From Mesorhizobium sp. WSM3859 (GTDB taxonomy: Bacteria; Pseudomonadota; Alphaproteobacteria; Rhizobiales; Rhizobiaceae): 64,000 bases of DNA. Below, piece by piece: positions 22,478 through 32,075 of the stretch. The position numbers and the translations under genes were made by a program. The stretch is from NCBI RefSeq assembly GCF_002295065.1, contig NZ_NSGG01000001.1, forward strand, positions 62,001 to 126,000. Reading direction: 5' to 3'. The stretch's first letter is position 1, and each line of letters opens with the position of its first letter. The notes below the pieces were generated by a model, which made no database searches, was not told where the DNA came from, and was given only the letters and a program-made list of their open reading frames with translations.

Positions 22478-23443
22478 TCAGTGGTGGGTGGTCAGCTTCA
22501 CAATGATCGGAATAATGGCGATCATCAGCACCACCGGCAGGATGCAGACCGTCACCGGCACCGACATCTTGGCCGGCAAGGCATGCGCCTTCTCCTCCGC
22601 CAGCGACATGCGCTTGTGCCGCATTTCGTCGGAGAAGACGCGCAGCGAGCCCGACAGGCTGGTGCCGAGTTCCTTGGATTGCTGCAGCAGCGTCGCGAAG
22701 GAGCGCACCTCGTCGAGGCTGAGACGGTCGGCGAGCGCCTTGAGCGCGTCGTCGAGGCTGCGCCCGGCCCGCAGTTCCAGCGACACCAGGATCAGGTTCT
22801 GGCTGAGCGACGGATAGGTCCTGGAAAGCTCCCTTGAGACCCGCTCGATGCCGGCCTCCATGCTCATGCCGGCATCGGAGCAGACGATCATCAGATCCAT
22901 GAAATCGGGAAAGCCGTTGCGGTATTCGCGCATCTTCTCCCGAACCTTCTGCGTCAGCACCAGGCCCGGCAGGAAGTAACCGCCGGCGCCCGACAGGATG
23001 ATGAACGTCCAGCGGCTGGTCATGGTCGACTCGGCGCTTGCCGCCCAATGGTTGATCAGGAACGCGCCCAACGCGGCGCCGATCAGGGTGGCGAAGCGGA
23101 TCAGGAAGAACATGCCGACGGCGCGGGGCTCCATATAGCCGGCCTGGATAAGCTTCATGCGCAGTCGCGCGACATTTTCCGGGTCGCTCTTGGCATAGAA
23201 CTCCTGCGCCCGTTTCACCGCCTTCTCGCGCACGGCGCTGGTGCTCTTCTTGGGCGCGGCTTCCGCCTGCTCGACCTGCTGCACCACCTCGACCTTCAGC
23301 CGGCGCTTGACCTCGCCGCGATCGCCCTTGGCGAGCACAAGCGGCCAGGCGACGGCGCCGCCGCCCAGCACCAGCAGCAGCACGGCAACCGGCATCAGCG
23401 ATGTCGGCGCGAGCGAAGCGAGGAAGCGGATGACGTCTTCCAT
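22478..23443 (-). CDS. tadC: Tad pilus inner-membrane platform protein TadC
   Basis: Type II secretion F-domain protein of 321 residues, one of two polytopic platform subunits of the Tad/Flp pilus machine. A hydrophobic segment lies near residues 15-37, two more near 110-160 and one at the C-terminus (VTVCILPVVLMIAIIPIIV). The F-domain core is seen in FPDFMDLMIVCSDAGMSMEAG and LRSFATLLQQSKELGTSL-like text. It starts two bases before the tadB stop codon, so the genes are cotranscribed. The stop is immediately followed by repeat copy B. Confidence 0.94.
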   Translation of the reverse strand: MEDVIRFLASLAPTSLMPVAVLLLVLGGGAVAWPLVLAKGDRGEVKRRLKVEVVQQVEQAEAAPKKSTSAVREKAVKRAQEFYAKSDPENVARLRMKLIQAGYMEPRAVGMFFLIRFATLIGAALGAFLINHWAASAESTMTSRWTFIILSGAGGYFLPGLVLTQKVREKMREYRNGFPDFMDLMIVCSDAGMSMEAGIERVSRELSRTYPSLSQNLILVSLELRAGRSLDDALKALADRLSLDEVRSFATLLQQSKELGTSLSGSLRVFSDEMRHKRMSLAEEKAHALPAKMSVPVTVCILPVVLMIAIIPIIVKLTTHH

Positions 23444-23444
23444 T

Positions 23445-24410
23445 TCAGAACCTGAAATTCGACATCTTGAACATGATGGCGTTGCCGAGCAGCAGCCACA
23501 GGATGGTTCCGCTCAGCATGTACCAGGTCTTCGGCTCGTCCCAGACGTCCTGGTAGAACTGCGGCATCAGCACCATGATGGCGGTGAACAGAAGCACCGG
23601 CACCGCGGTCAGGATGTAGGCAGACATGCGCCCTTCGGTCGAAATGGCGCGCACCTTGCGGCGCAGCTTGCCGCGTTCGCGGATCGTCGCGGACAGACCG
23701 TCGAGGATCTCGCGCAGATTGCCGCCCGAACTGCTCTGGATCGACACCGCCGTGACGAACAGCGGCAGGTCCTCATGCCCCACCCGGTCGAACAGATTGT
23801 TCAGCGCCGATACCAGATCCGAGCCATAAGTCACCTCGTCGGCGACAACGCCGAATTCGGTGCCGATCGGGTCGGCCATTTCGCGCGCCACCATGGCGAC
23901 CGCCACCGGCACCGGATGGCCGGCCTTCAAGCCGCGCGTGATCAGTTCCAGCGCCTCGGGCAACTGTATCCCGAACCGCTTGTGCCGGCGCTTGCGCATG
24001 AAGCGCATCGCCATCACCGGCAGCACCGGCAGCAGTATGAGAAACAGGATCAGGCCGAACAGAAGCGGCAAGCCCTTCCAGATCGTGAGAAGCGCCAGCG
24101 CGAAAGCGACCCCCGATGTGATCATCAGGAACTTCGGCAACGGCGTGGTCATGCCGGACTGCGTGCGCAGGGCGCGGAAACGGTCGAGGGAGAAGACGGA
24201 GCTGTGGCCATCGATCCCGCGCTCCTTGCGCAGTTGGATCAGCACCTGCTCCTGGCTGATCTTGTTCTCGGCGAGCTTCATGCGGCGGTTGATCGCCATG
24301 CGCTTGTCGCTGCGCCCGGCATAGAGCAGGTAAAGACCCTCGGCGATCATGATGCCAGTAAGCGCCGCCGCAGCGTACACGACGTAGATCGGGCTGAATC
24401 CCTCGAACAC
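23445..24410 (-). CDS. tadB: Tad pilus inner-membrane platform protein TadB
   Basis: Type II secretion F-domain protein of 321 residues, partner of TadC. N-terminal membrane helix IYVVYAAAALTGIMIAE, a central membrane pair (VAFALALLTIWKGL and LILFLILLPVLPVMAM) and an F domain with LPEALELITRGLKAGHPV, followed by a C-terminal helix pair. A GTG at 24410 (VFEGFSPIYVV) is taken as the start since it lies four bases past the tadA stop; the frame extends further into tadA, but that upstream text is Arg/Ser-rich and non-coding in character. Confidence 0.92.
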   Translation of the reverse strand: MFEGFSPIYVVYAAAALTGIMIAEGLYLLYAGRSDKRMAINRRMKLAENKISQEQVLIQLRKERGIDGHSSVFSLDRFRALRTQSGMTTPLPKFLMITSGVAFALALLTIWKGLPLLFGLILFLILLPVLPVMAMRFMRKRRHKRFGIQLPEALELITRGLKAGHPVPVAVAMVAREMADPIGTEFGVVADEVTYGSDLVSALNNLFDRVGHEDLPLFVTAVSIQSSSGGNLREILDGLSATIRERGKLRRKVRAISTEGRMSAYILTAVPVLLFTAIMVLMPQFYQDVWDEPKTWYMLSGTILWLLLGNAIMFKMSNFRF

Positions 24411-24414
24411 CGGC

Positions 24415-25836
24415 CTAGTCCTGCGGCCGGCCGGGTTCGAAATACTTGCCCGGGAATTCGATGCCCATGTTGCGCAGGTCCTCGAGGAAGCGAGGGCGGA
24501 TGCCGGTCGCCTCGAAGTGGCCGAGGATCTTGCCGTCCGCCTCCATGCCGGTGCGCACGAAGCGGAATATTTCCTGCATCTGGATGACATCGCCTTCCAT
24601 GCCGGTCACCTCGGCGACGCTGGTCACCTTGCGCTTGCCGTCGGAAAGGCGCGTCAGTTGGACGATGATTTCGATGGCGCTTGCTATCTGGCTGCGGATC
24701 GACTGCACCGTCATCGGCATGCCGGTCATGCCGAGCATCTGTTCCAGACGCGAGATCGCGTCGCGCGGCGTGTTGGCATGGATGGTCGCCATCGAGCCTT
24801 CATGGCCAGTGTTCATCGCCTGCAGCATGTCGAAGGCTTCCTCGCCGCGGCACTCGCCGAGGATGACGCGGTCGGGCCGCATGCGCAGCGCGTTCTTGAC
24901 CAGGTCGCGCTGCTTCAATTCGCCATGGCCCTCGATGTTGGCCGGGCGCGTCTCCATGCGCGCCACATGCGGCTGCTGCAGTTGCAGCTCGGCCGCGTCC
25001 TCGATGGTGATCAGGCGCTCGTCTTCCGGGATAAAGGCCGACAGCGCATTGAGCATTGTCGTCTTGCCGGTGCCGGTGCCGCCGGAGATGATCGTGGTCT
25101 TGCGGGCGTGCACCGCCGCCGCCAGCACCTCGGCCATGTTCTGGGTGATGGCGCCGAACTCGACCAGCTTGTGCAGGCCGAGCTTGTTCTTGGAGAATTT
25201 GCGGATCGACACCAACGGCCCGTCGACGCCGACCGGACGGATCGCCGCGTTGAAGCGTGACCCGTCGAGCATGCGGGCGTCCACCATCGGCTGCGATTCA
25301 TCGACGCGTCGGCCGACAGCCGCGACGATTTTATTAATGATTCGAAGCAGATGCGCTTCATCCTTGAACGGGATGTGGACCTGCTGCAGCTTGCCGCGCT
25401 TTTCGACGAAGCAGTTCTCGTGGCCGTTGATCAGGATGTCGTTGATCTCGGGGTCCTTGAGCAACGGCTCGAGCGGGCCGAGGCCGACCATCTCGTCGAC
25501 AATGTCGTCGACCAGCGCATCGAGCTCGGCGATGTTGATCGCCATCCGCTCCTCGCGCGTCTTTTCCGAGACGAATTCATGCACCTGCCTGCGCATTTCA
25601 TCCTTGGGCAGCCGCTCCAGCGCCACGAGGTTGATCTCCTCGAGCAGCATGCGGTGGATGCGCACGCGCGCGTCGAGCACCTTGTTGGCGCTTTTTGCGG
25701 GCGCCGCTTCCGGCTTCGGCGGCACCGGCTTGCGGGTCGTCGGGATGATCACCGCATTGTGCACCAGAGGAGCGGGCTCCGGTGCCCGCTGCGGGCGAAG
25801 GTCACGGTTCTGCAAGTTGGAAAAGCGACTGTTCAT
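24415..25836 (-). CDS. tadA: Tad pilus assembly ATPase TadA/CpaF
   Basis: Secretion ATPase of 473 residues that powers Flp pilus extension and retraction in the cytoplasm under the TadB/TadC platform. The CpaF N-terminal domain precedes the ATPase core. Walker A is SGGTGTGKTTMLNAL, the Asp box is ITIEDAAELQLQQPHV, and Walker B-like text is RPDRVILGECRGEEAFDM, with the His box in MATIHANTPRDAI. Its ATG overlaps the cpaE stop (ATGA), giving translational coupling. Confidence 0.96.
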   Translation of the reverse strand: MNSRFSNLQNRDLRPQRAPEPAPLVHNAVIIPTTRKPVPPKPEAAPAKSANKVLDARVRIHRMLLEEINLVALERLPKDEMRRQVHEFVSEKTREERMAINIAELDALVDDIVDEMVGLGPLEPLLKDPEINDILINGHENCFVEKRGKLQQVHIPFKDEAHLLRIINKIVAAVGRRVDESQPMVDARMLDGSRFNAAIRPVGVDGPLVSIRKFSKNKLGLHKLVEFGAITQNMAEVLAAAVHARKTTIISGGTGTGKTTMLNALSAFIPEDERLITIEDAAELQLQQPHVARMETRPANIEGHGELKQRDLVKNALRMRPDRVILGECRGEEAFDMLQAMNTGHEGSMATIHANTPRDAISRLEQMLGMTGMPMTVQSIRSQIASAIEIIVQLTRLSDGKRKVTSVAEVTGMEGDVIQMQEIFRFVRTGMEADGKILGHFEATGIRPRFLEDLRNMGIEFPGKYFEPGRPQD

Positions 25837-27047
25837 CCCGCCTTCCTCCTCAGCATGCCCTTGCCGAGGCCGAACAGCGATTTCGACTTGACCGTGGTCT
25901 GGACGGCCTCCTCCGGCAGGATGATCTTCTTCAGGTCGTTGACGACATTGGCGTTGGGGTCGATGGCGTGCAACGGCACGCCGCGGTCGACGGCCTCGCG
26001 CACCAGCCGGTAGTTGTTGGAGATGCCCCCGACGAAATGTTCGCCGAGTATCTCCTGGACATCGGCCTGCTTGATGCCGCTGTCGAACATCTTCTGCTCG
26101 AAGCGATTGACGATGACGTTGGGCTTCACTTCCTTGCCCGCGGTCTCATAGACGGCCTGGATGAGGCGCTGCGTATGGCGCAGGCACGGCACCGTCATCT
26201 CGGCGACGATATAGAGCTTGTTGGAACCCAAGAGCACGGTCTCGGTCCACGGGAACCAGGTGCGCGGCATATCGATGACGACATTGTCGAAATAAGCCGC
26301 GACGAGGTCGAGCATGCGCACCACCACATCGGTCTTGAACGAGCGCATGTCCGAGGGACGCGTCGGCGCCGCGAGCACGCATAGCCCGCTTGCATGCTTC
26401 GACAGCATCACATCGAGCAGTTGCCGGTCGAGGCGCTCCGGCTGGTTCTCGATTTCGGTGATGTCGAAGCGCGGTTCGAGGTCGAGATATTCGGCGCAGG
26501 CGCCCTGCTGAAAGTTGAGGTCGACGACACATGTCGAAGCGCCGCGCGTCACCGAATGATGCAGCTGGAAGGCCGTCTGCAGGGCGAGCGTGGTGGTGCC
26601 GACGCCGCCGGCGGCCGGCATGAAGGTATAGATGTGCGATTCGGTGTTCTCTTCCCGCCCCGGCCCCTGCAACGCCCGGATGACCGAACGCACCAGGTCT
26701 GCCGTCGTGATCGGCTTGACCAGGAAGTCGGCGACCTTGAGCTGCACCAGGATGCGCACCGCCGCCGCGTTGAATTCCTGGGTGACGACGACCACGGGGA
26801 CGCTGCCTTCCAGCCGGCGCATGACGCGCTGCAGCGACTCGATCTCCTCGAGCTTGGCCGCGTCCATATCGACGATGACGGTGCCGAAATCGATCTCGAG
26901 GGCCTCGCCGCGGAGCTCGTTGATGCTCTTTTCCACCGTCAGGAGCTCGATCACCTCGGAGGTCGCAAACGCCGTCCGCGTGTCCTGCACAAACGCCCTG
27001 TCGGTGGAAACGAGCAGGATCTTCTTGGTCTTGGTAGCAGATGCCAT
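25833..27047 (-). CDS. cpaE: Pilus localisation protein CpaE/TadZ (MinD-like ATPase)
   Basis: ParA/MinD-superfamily protein of 404 residues that localises the Tad pilus machine. An N-terminal receiver-like domain (residues 1 to about 125; KILLVSTDRAF, VVVVTQEF, DFLVKPIT) precedes the ATPase-like domain. The P-loop reads AAGGVGTTTLALQ, lacking the signature Lys of the MinD deviant Walker motif and the catalytic Lys before Thr, as in several TadZ proteins known to be atypical ATPases. The ATG at 27047 begins the conserved sequence; upstream codons are non-coding in character and overlap the lipoprotein gene. Confidence 0.93.
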   Translation of the reverse strand: MASATKTKKILLVSTDRAFVQDTRTAFATSEVIELLTVEKSINELRGEALEIDFGTVIVDMDAAKLEEIESLQRVMRRLEGSVPVVVVTQEFNAAAVRILVQLKVADFLVKPITTADLVRSVIRALQGPGREENTESHIYTFMPAAGGVGTTTLALQTAFQLHHSVTRGASTCVVDLNFQQGACAEYLDLEPRFDITEIENQPERLDRQLLDVMLSKHASGLCVLAAPTRPSDMRSFKTDVVVRMLDLVAAYFDNVVIDMPRTWFPWTETVLLGSNKLYIVAEMTVPCLRHTQRLIQAVYETAGKEVKPNVIVNRFEQKMFDSGIKQADVQEILGEHFVGGISNNYRLVREAVDRGVPLHAIDPNANVVNDLKKIILPEEAVQTTVKSKSLFGLGKGMLRRKAG

Positions 27048-27058
27048 CGTACGGCCGA

Positions 27059-27334
27059 TCAATTCGATGTCGTTGATGATGTTATCGGCCCGGACGCGGC
27101 GCCGGCCTTCGCGCCGACGGCGCCAGTCTCGGAACCCGGACGTTGAGCCGGCACGAGAAGCCTTGTGTTCTGGACGCCGTACTTCCACGGATCGAACATC
27201 TGCATGGCGGTATTGGATGCCTGCGCGTTGCCGACTCCCGTCGTCACCCCTTCGGTGCGCACAAAGTCGTCGCTGGTGCAGCCGGCGACGACAGCGCCGG
27301 CCAGGAGCAGAACGATGCAAGAGAGGCTGCGCAT
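27059..27334 (-). CDS. Small lipoprotein in the cpaD position of the pilus operon
   Basis: Lipoprotein of 91 residues with signal peptide MRSLSCIVLLLAGAVVAGC, Cys19 in the lipobox VAGC. The mature chain is low-complexity (Ser, Thr, Ala, Gly) apart from MQMFDPWKYGVQNTRLLVP, which appears in small proteins of rhizobial cpa loci by recollection. It lies between cpaC and cpaE, where CpaD is found in Caulobacter, but it is far shorter than CpaD (about 200 residues) and lacks its Cys-containing core. A role with the secretin is inferred only from position. Confidence 0.75.
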   Translation of the reverse strand: MRSLSCIVLLLAGAVVAGCTSDDFVRTEGVTTGVGNAQASNTAMQMFDPWKYGVQNTRLLVPAQRPGSETGAVGAKAGAASGPITSSTTSN

Positions 27335-27338
27335 GGCC

Positions 27339-28775
27339 TTAGTCCTTCGGCAGGTCGAGGAAGTGGCCGGAGGTGGCCGATGCGGAACGGGCGGCGGCGC
27401 CGTCGGCGAACGCCAGCGGACGCTTTGGCGCCGAGGCGTCCACTTCCTCGGTGTTGTTGAGGAAATAGTCGGCGGCGCTTGCAGGCCGGGTGCCGTCGGT
27501 CGGCTCGACCATCTTCTTCGAGGGGTCGACCGGCTTGACCAGGTAAGGCGTAACGATGATCACCAGATCGGTCTCGCGCCGCTGATAGGATTTCGAGGAG
27601 AACAGCGGACCGAGCACCGGCAGCTTGCCGATTCCCGGCACCCGCGACGTCGTGATGTCGTTCTGCGACTGCAGGAGGCCGGCGATCATGAAGCTCTGGC
27701 CGTTCTTGAGGTCGACCGACGTTCTGGCGCGGCGCACGATGAAGGCCGGAATGGAAATGCCGCTGCTGACCTGGATGGAAGCAGACGGATCGATCGAGGA
27801 CACTTCCGGAGCGATGTCGAGGCTCACCAGCCCGTCCTTCAGCACCGTCGGTGTGAAATCCAGGCCGACGCCGTACTTCTTGTAGGTAACGCTGATCTTG
27901 CCGTTTTCTTCCGAGACCGGGATCGGGAACTCGCCGCCGGCAAGGAAGCTCGCCGTCTGGCCCGAACGCGCAATCAGGTTCGGCTCGGCCAGCCGCCGGG
28001 CAAGGCCTCGCTCTTCCAACGCCTTGATGGCGATGTCGATCGAGACGCCGTTGGAGAGCAGCCGGCCGATGATCTCGCCGGTGCCAGCCGATGGCACCGT
28101 GCCCGGATCGAGGATGACGTCGCGGCCGCCCATGCCGAAGGCAAAGTTGGCGCCGTATTTGGCGCCCAGATCCTGGCCGGCCTGGCGGTTGATCTCGACG
28201 AAGCGGACATTGAGCTGCACCTGCTGCGAGGACGAGATGTTGACCGAGTTGATGACTTCCTCATTGCCGGAAAAGCGCGAGGCGATCTTGCTGGCCTTGT
28301 CGGCGGCGACCGCATCCTCGGCCTCGCCCGACAACACGACGCGGCCGTTTGCCGAACCGACCTTGATCTTGGCGTCGGGCACGCTGGCGCGGATGGTGCT
28401 GGCCAGTTGGTCGGTGTCCAGCGTCACCTCGATGTCGATGGTGCCGACAAGCTGCTTGTTCTGATCGAACAGGGCGATACCGGTGGTGCCGAGATTGTTG
28501 CCCAGCACATAGAAGGACTTGTCGGTCAGCGGATTGACGTTGGCGATCTCCGGATCGCCGATGACGATTTGGTAGAAGGCCGCGCTCGTCATGATCGTCT
28601 TCGGCTTGCCCTTGGCGACCTTGATCGAGGCGTTCTTGTTCGCCGAGACATAGACGACGTCATTGTCCGCCCTTGCCGGCGCGGCGAAGCCAACCACAGC
28701 CAGCGACACCGCCAGCGCGATCGCGCCAGAAAGGCGCCATCCGCTGGCCGTCCGAAATGCATTAAACCCGAACAT
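27339..28775 (-). CDS. cpaC: Tad pilus secretin CpaC/RcpA
   Basis: Outer-membrane secretin of 478 residues forming the pilus exit channel. A Sec signal peptide is cleaved probably after APARA. N-terminal BON and pilus N domains (about residues 30-190; GDPEIANVNPLTDKSFYVLG, GRVVLSGEAED) precede the secretin domain, with VRFVEINRQAGQDLG, LAEPNLIARSGQTASFLAGGEFP and VPGIGKLPVLGPLFSS marking the conserved core. The ATG at 28775 is preferred over a GTG at 28802 because it directly opens the signal peptide, with GGGGAC before it. The gene follows cpaB by about 30 bp. Confidence 0.94.
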   Translation of the reverse strand: MFGFNAFRTASGWRLSGAIALAVSLAVVGFAAPARADNDVVYVSANKNASIKVAKGKPKTIMTSAAFYQIVIGDPEIANVNPLTDKSFYVLGNNLGTTGIALFDQNKQLVGTIDIEVTLDTDQLASTIRASVPDAKIKVGSANGRVVLSGEAEDAVAADKASKIASRFSGNEEVINSVNISSSQQVQLNVRFVEINRQAGQDLGAKYGANFAFGMGGRDVILDPGTVPSAGTGEIIGRLLSNGVSIDIAIKALEERGLARRLAEPNLIARSGQTASFLAGGEFPIPVSEENGKISVTYKKYGVGLDFTPTVLKDGLVSLDIAPEVSSIDPSASIQVSSGISIPAFIVRRARTSVDLKNGQSFMIAGLLQSQNDITTSRVPGIGKLPVLGPLFSSKSYQRRETDLVIIVTPYLVKPVDPSKKMVEPTDGTRPASAADYFLNNTEEVDASAPKRPLAFADGAAARSASATSGHFLDLPKD

Positions 28776-28805
28776 GTTGTCCCCGTCCCCGCCGGTCCCC
28801 ACCGG

Positions 28806-29792
28806 CTATTCCTGCAGTTCCTGCGGCGCTTCCCGTGAAGGAACCTTGTATTCTTCGACCTTCTCGCCGCGCGTCACGATCACTGTCTTGAATTTCGGCT
28901 CGTCGGATTCCTTCGTCGCGGCGCTGAAGAGCGAAGCGGCGCTCGCCTGCACCTTTTCGGCGGCCGAACCGCCGAAGGACGAGATGGTCGTAAGCCCGCC
29001 ATTGCCGGCAGTTGCGTCGGCGGCGGACCGCAGCGATAACGACAGCGTGCCGACGGTGCGGGCCAGCGCCACCTTCTGCGCTCCCTCGTTGGTCACCTCG
29101 ATGGTCACGGAGTTGGCGACCTGCGGCTCGGTCTTGCGCTCGTCGGCGCCCTGGCCGACCGAAAGCACCTTGGCGTCGGAGACGACGACCTCGGACGTGA
29201 CCGTCGAGCCGGCAGCGCCCTGCGCGTTCTTGGACACTTCCTGGATGTCTCCCGCATCGCGCGTCAGCACGACGTCGACCCGGTCTCCCGGCGTGATGAA
29301 GCCGCCGACACCGGCGATTTCGTCGGTGCGGATGGTGACGGCCCGCATCCCGGGCGACAGCATGTTGGAAAGCGTGGCGCGACCGTTCGGTCCCGACAGC
29401 TTGGTGAGCAGCACCGGTTCGTTGACCTCGATCGGCGACAGCACGACCCGGCTGCCGTCGGCAAGCAGCTTGTCGATCGTCGGGAAAGCGCCTTGCGGCA
29501 GGGAATCCTGCGGCCACGGGATCTCGGCGAGCTGCGGCCGTCCGAGTTCCATGCCGTAACGCAGCGGCGCCTGAGCCACCACGATGGTCTTGAATTCGAC
29601 CTTGGGCTGTTGCGGAGCTTCGACCGTGACGACCTTGACTTCGGGCTGAGCCTTTGCCTGGCTCTTGACCCAGAAATCCGCCGCAAAGATCGAGATCGCG
29701 CCGAAGACGGCTGCGATACCGATCATGGTTATGACCCTGCCCCTCACAACGAAACCCCTGACGCCCGTGGTCTTTTGTTGGTTGGGCCTCAC
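28806..29792 (-). CDS. cpaB: Flp pilus assembly protein CpaB/RcpC
   Basis: Periplasmic, membrane-anchored pilus assembly protein of 328 residues. A single membrane helix (ITMIGIAAVFGAISIFAADFWV) is followed by a SAF-like domain (VVAQAPLRYGMELG; MRAVTIRTDEIAGVGGFITPGDRVDVVLT) and a beta-rich C-terminus. A GTG at 29792 is taken as the start. First gene of the leftward pilus operon, 188 bp from the divergent parE, so the shared gap should hold both promoters. In Caulobacter the pilin pilA and the peptidase cpaA precede cpaB; here they do not. Confidence 0.93.
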   Translation of the reverse strand: MRPNQQKTTGVRGFVVRGRVITMIGIAAVFGAISIFAADFWVKSQAKAQPEVKVVTVEAPQQPKVEFKTIVVAQAPLRYGMELGRPQLAEIPWPQDSLPQGAFPTIDKLLADGSRVVLSPIEVNEPVLLTKLSGPNGRATLSNMLSPGMRAVTIRTDEIAGVGGFITPGDRVDVVLTRDAGDIQEVSKNAQGAAGSTVTSEVVVSDAKVLSVGQGADERKTEPQVANSVTIEVTNEGAQKVALARTVGTLSLSLRSAADATAGNGGLTTISSFGGSAAEKVQASAASLFSAATKESDEPKFKTVIVTRGEKVEEYKVPSREAPQELQE

Positions 29793-29980
29793 GCTAGGCG
29801 TTAATGTTAAAGAATAAGGAACAGCGGGCCGCGCGGGCCGCCCTATTTCGGCCGGCTTGGTTATCGAATGGTTTTGGAATAAGAGACAGTTTTATCCCTG
29901 AACGGAACAGGAACTCGTTCGCCCGCCAAAAGCGTGGCAGTATCGAGACGTGATTCGCATTACCGGACGCTAGACCTCGC

Positions 29981-32035
<2,055 letters not shown>

Positions 32036-32075
32036 TCGCCGACTGGTCCATAAAGGCTCCGGTACGGAGACGAAT

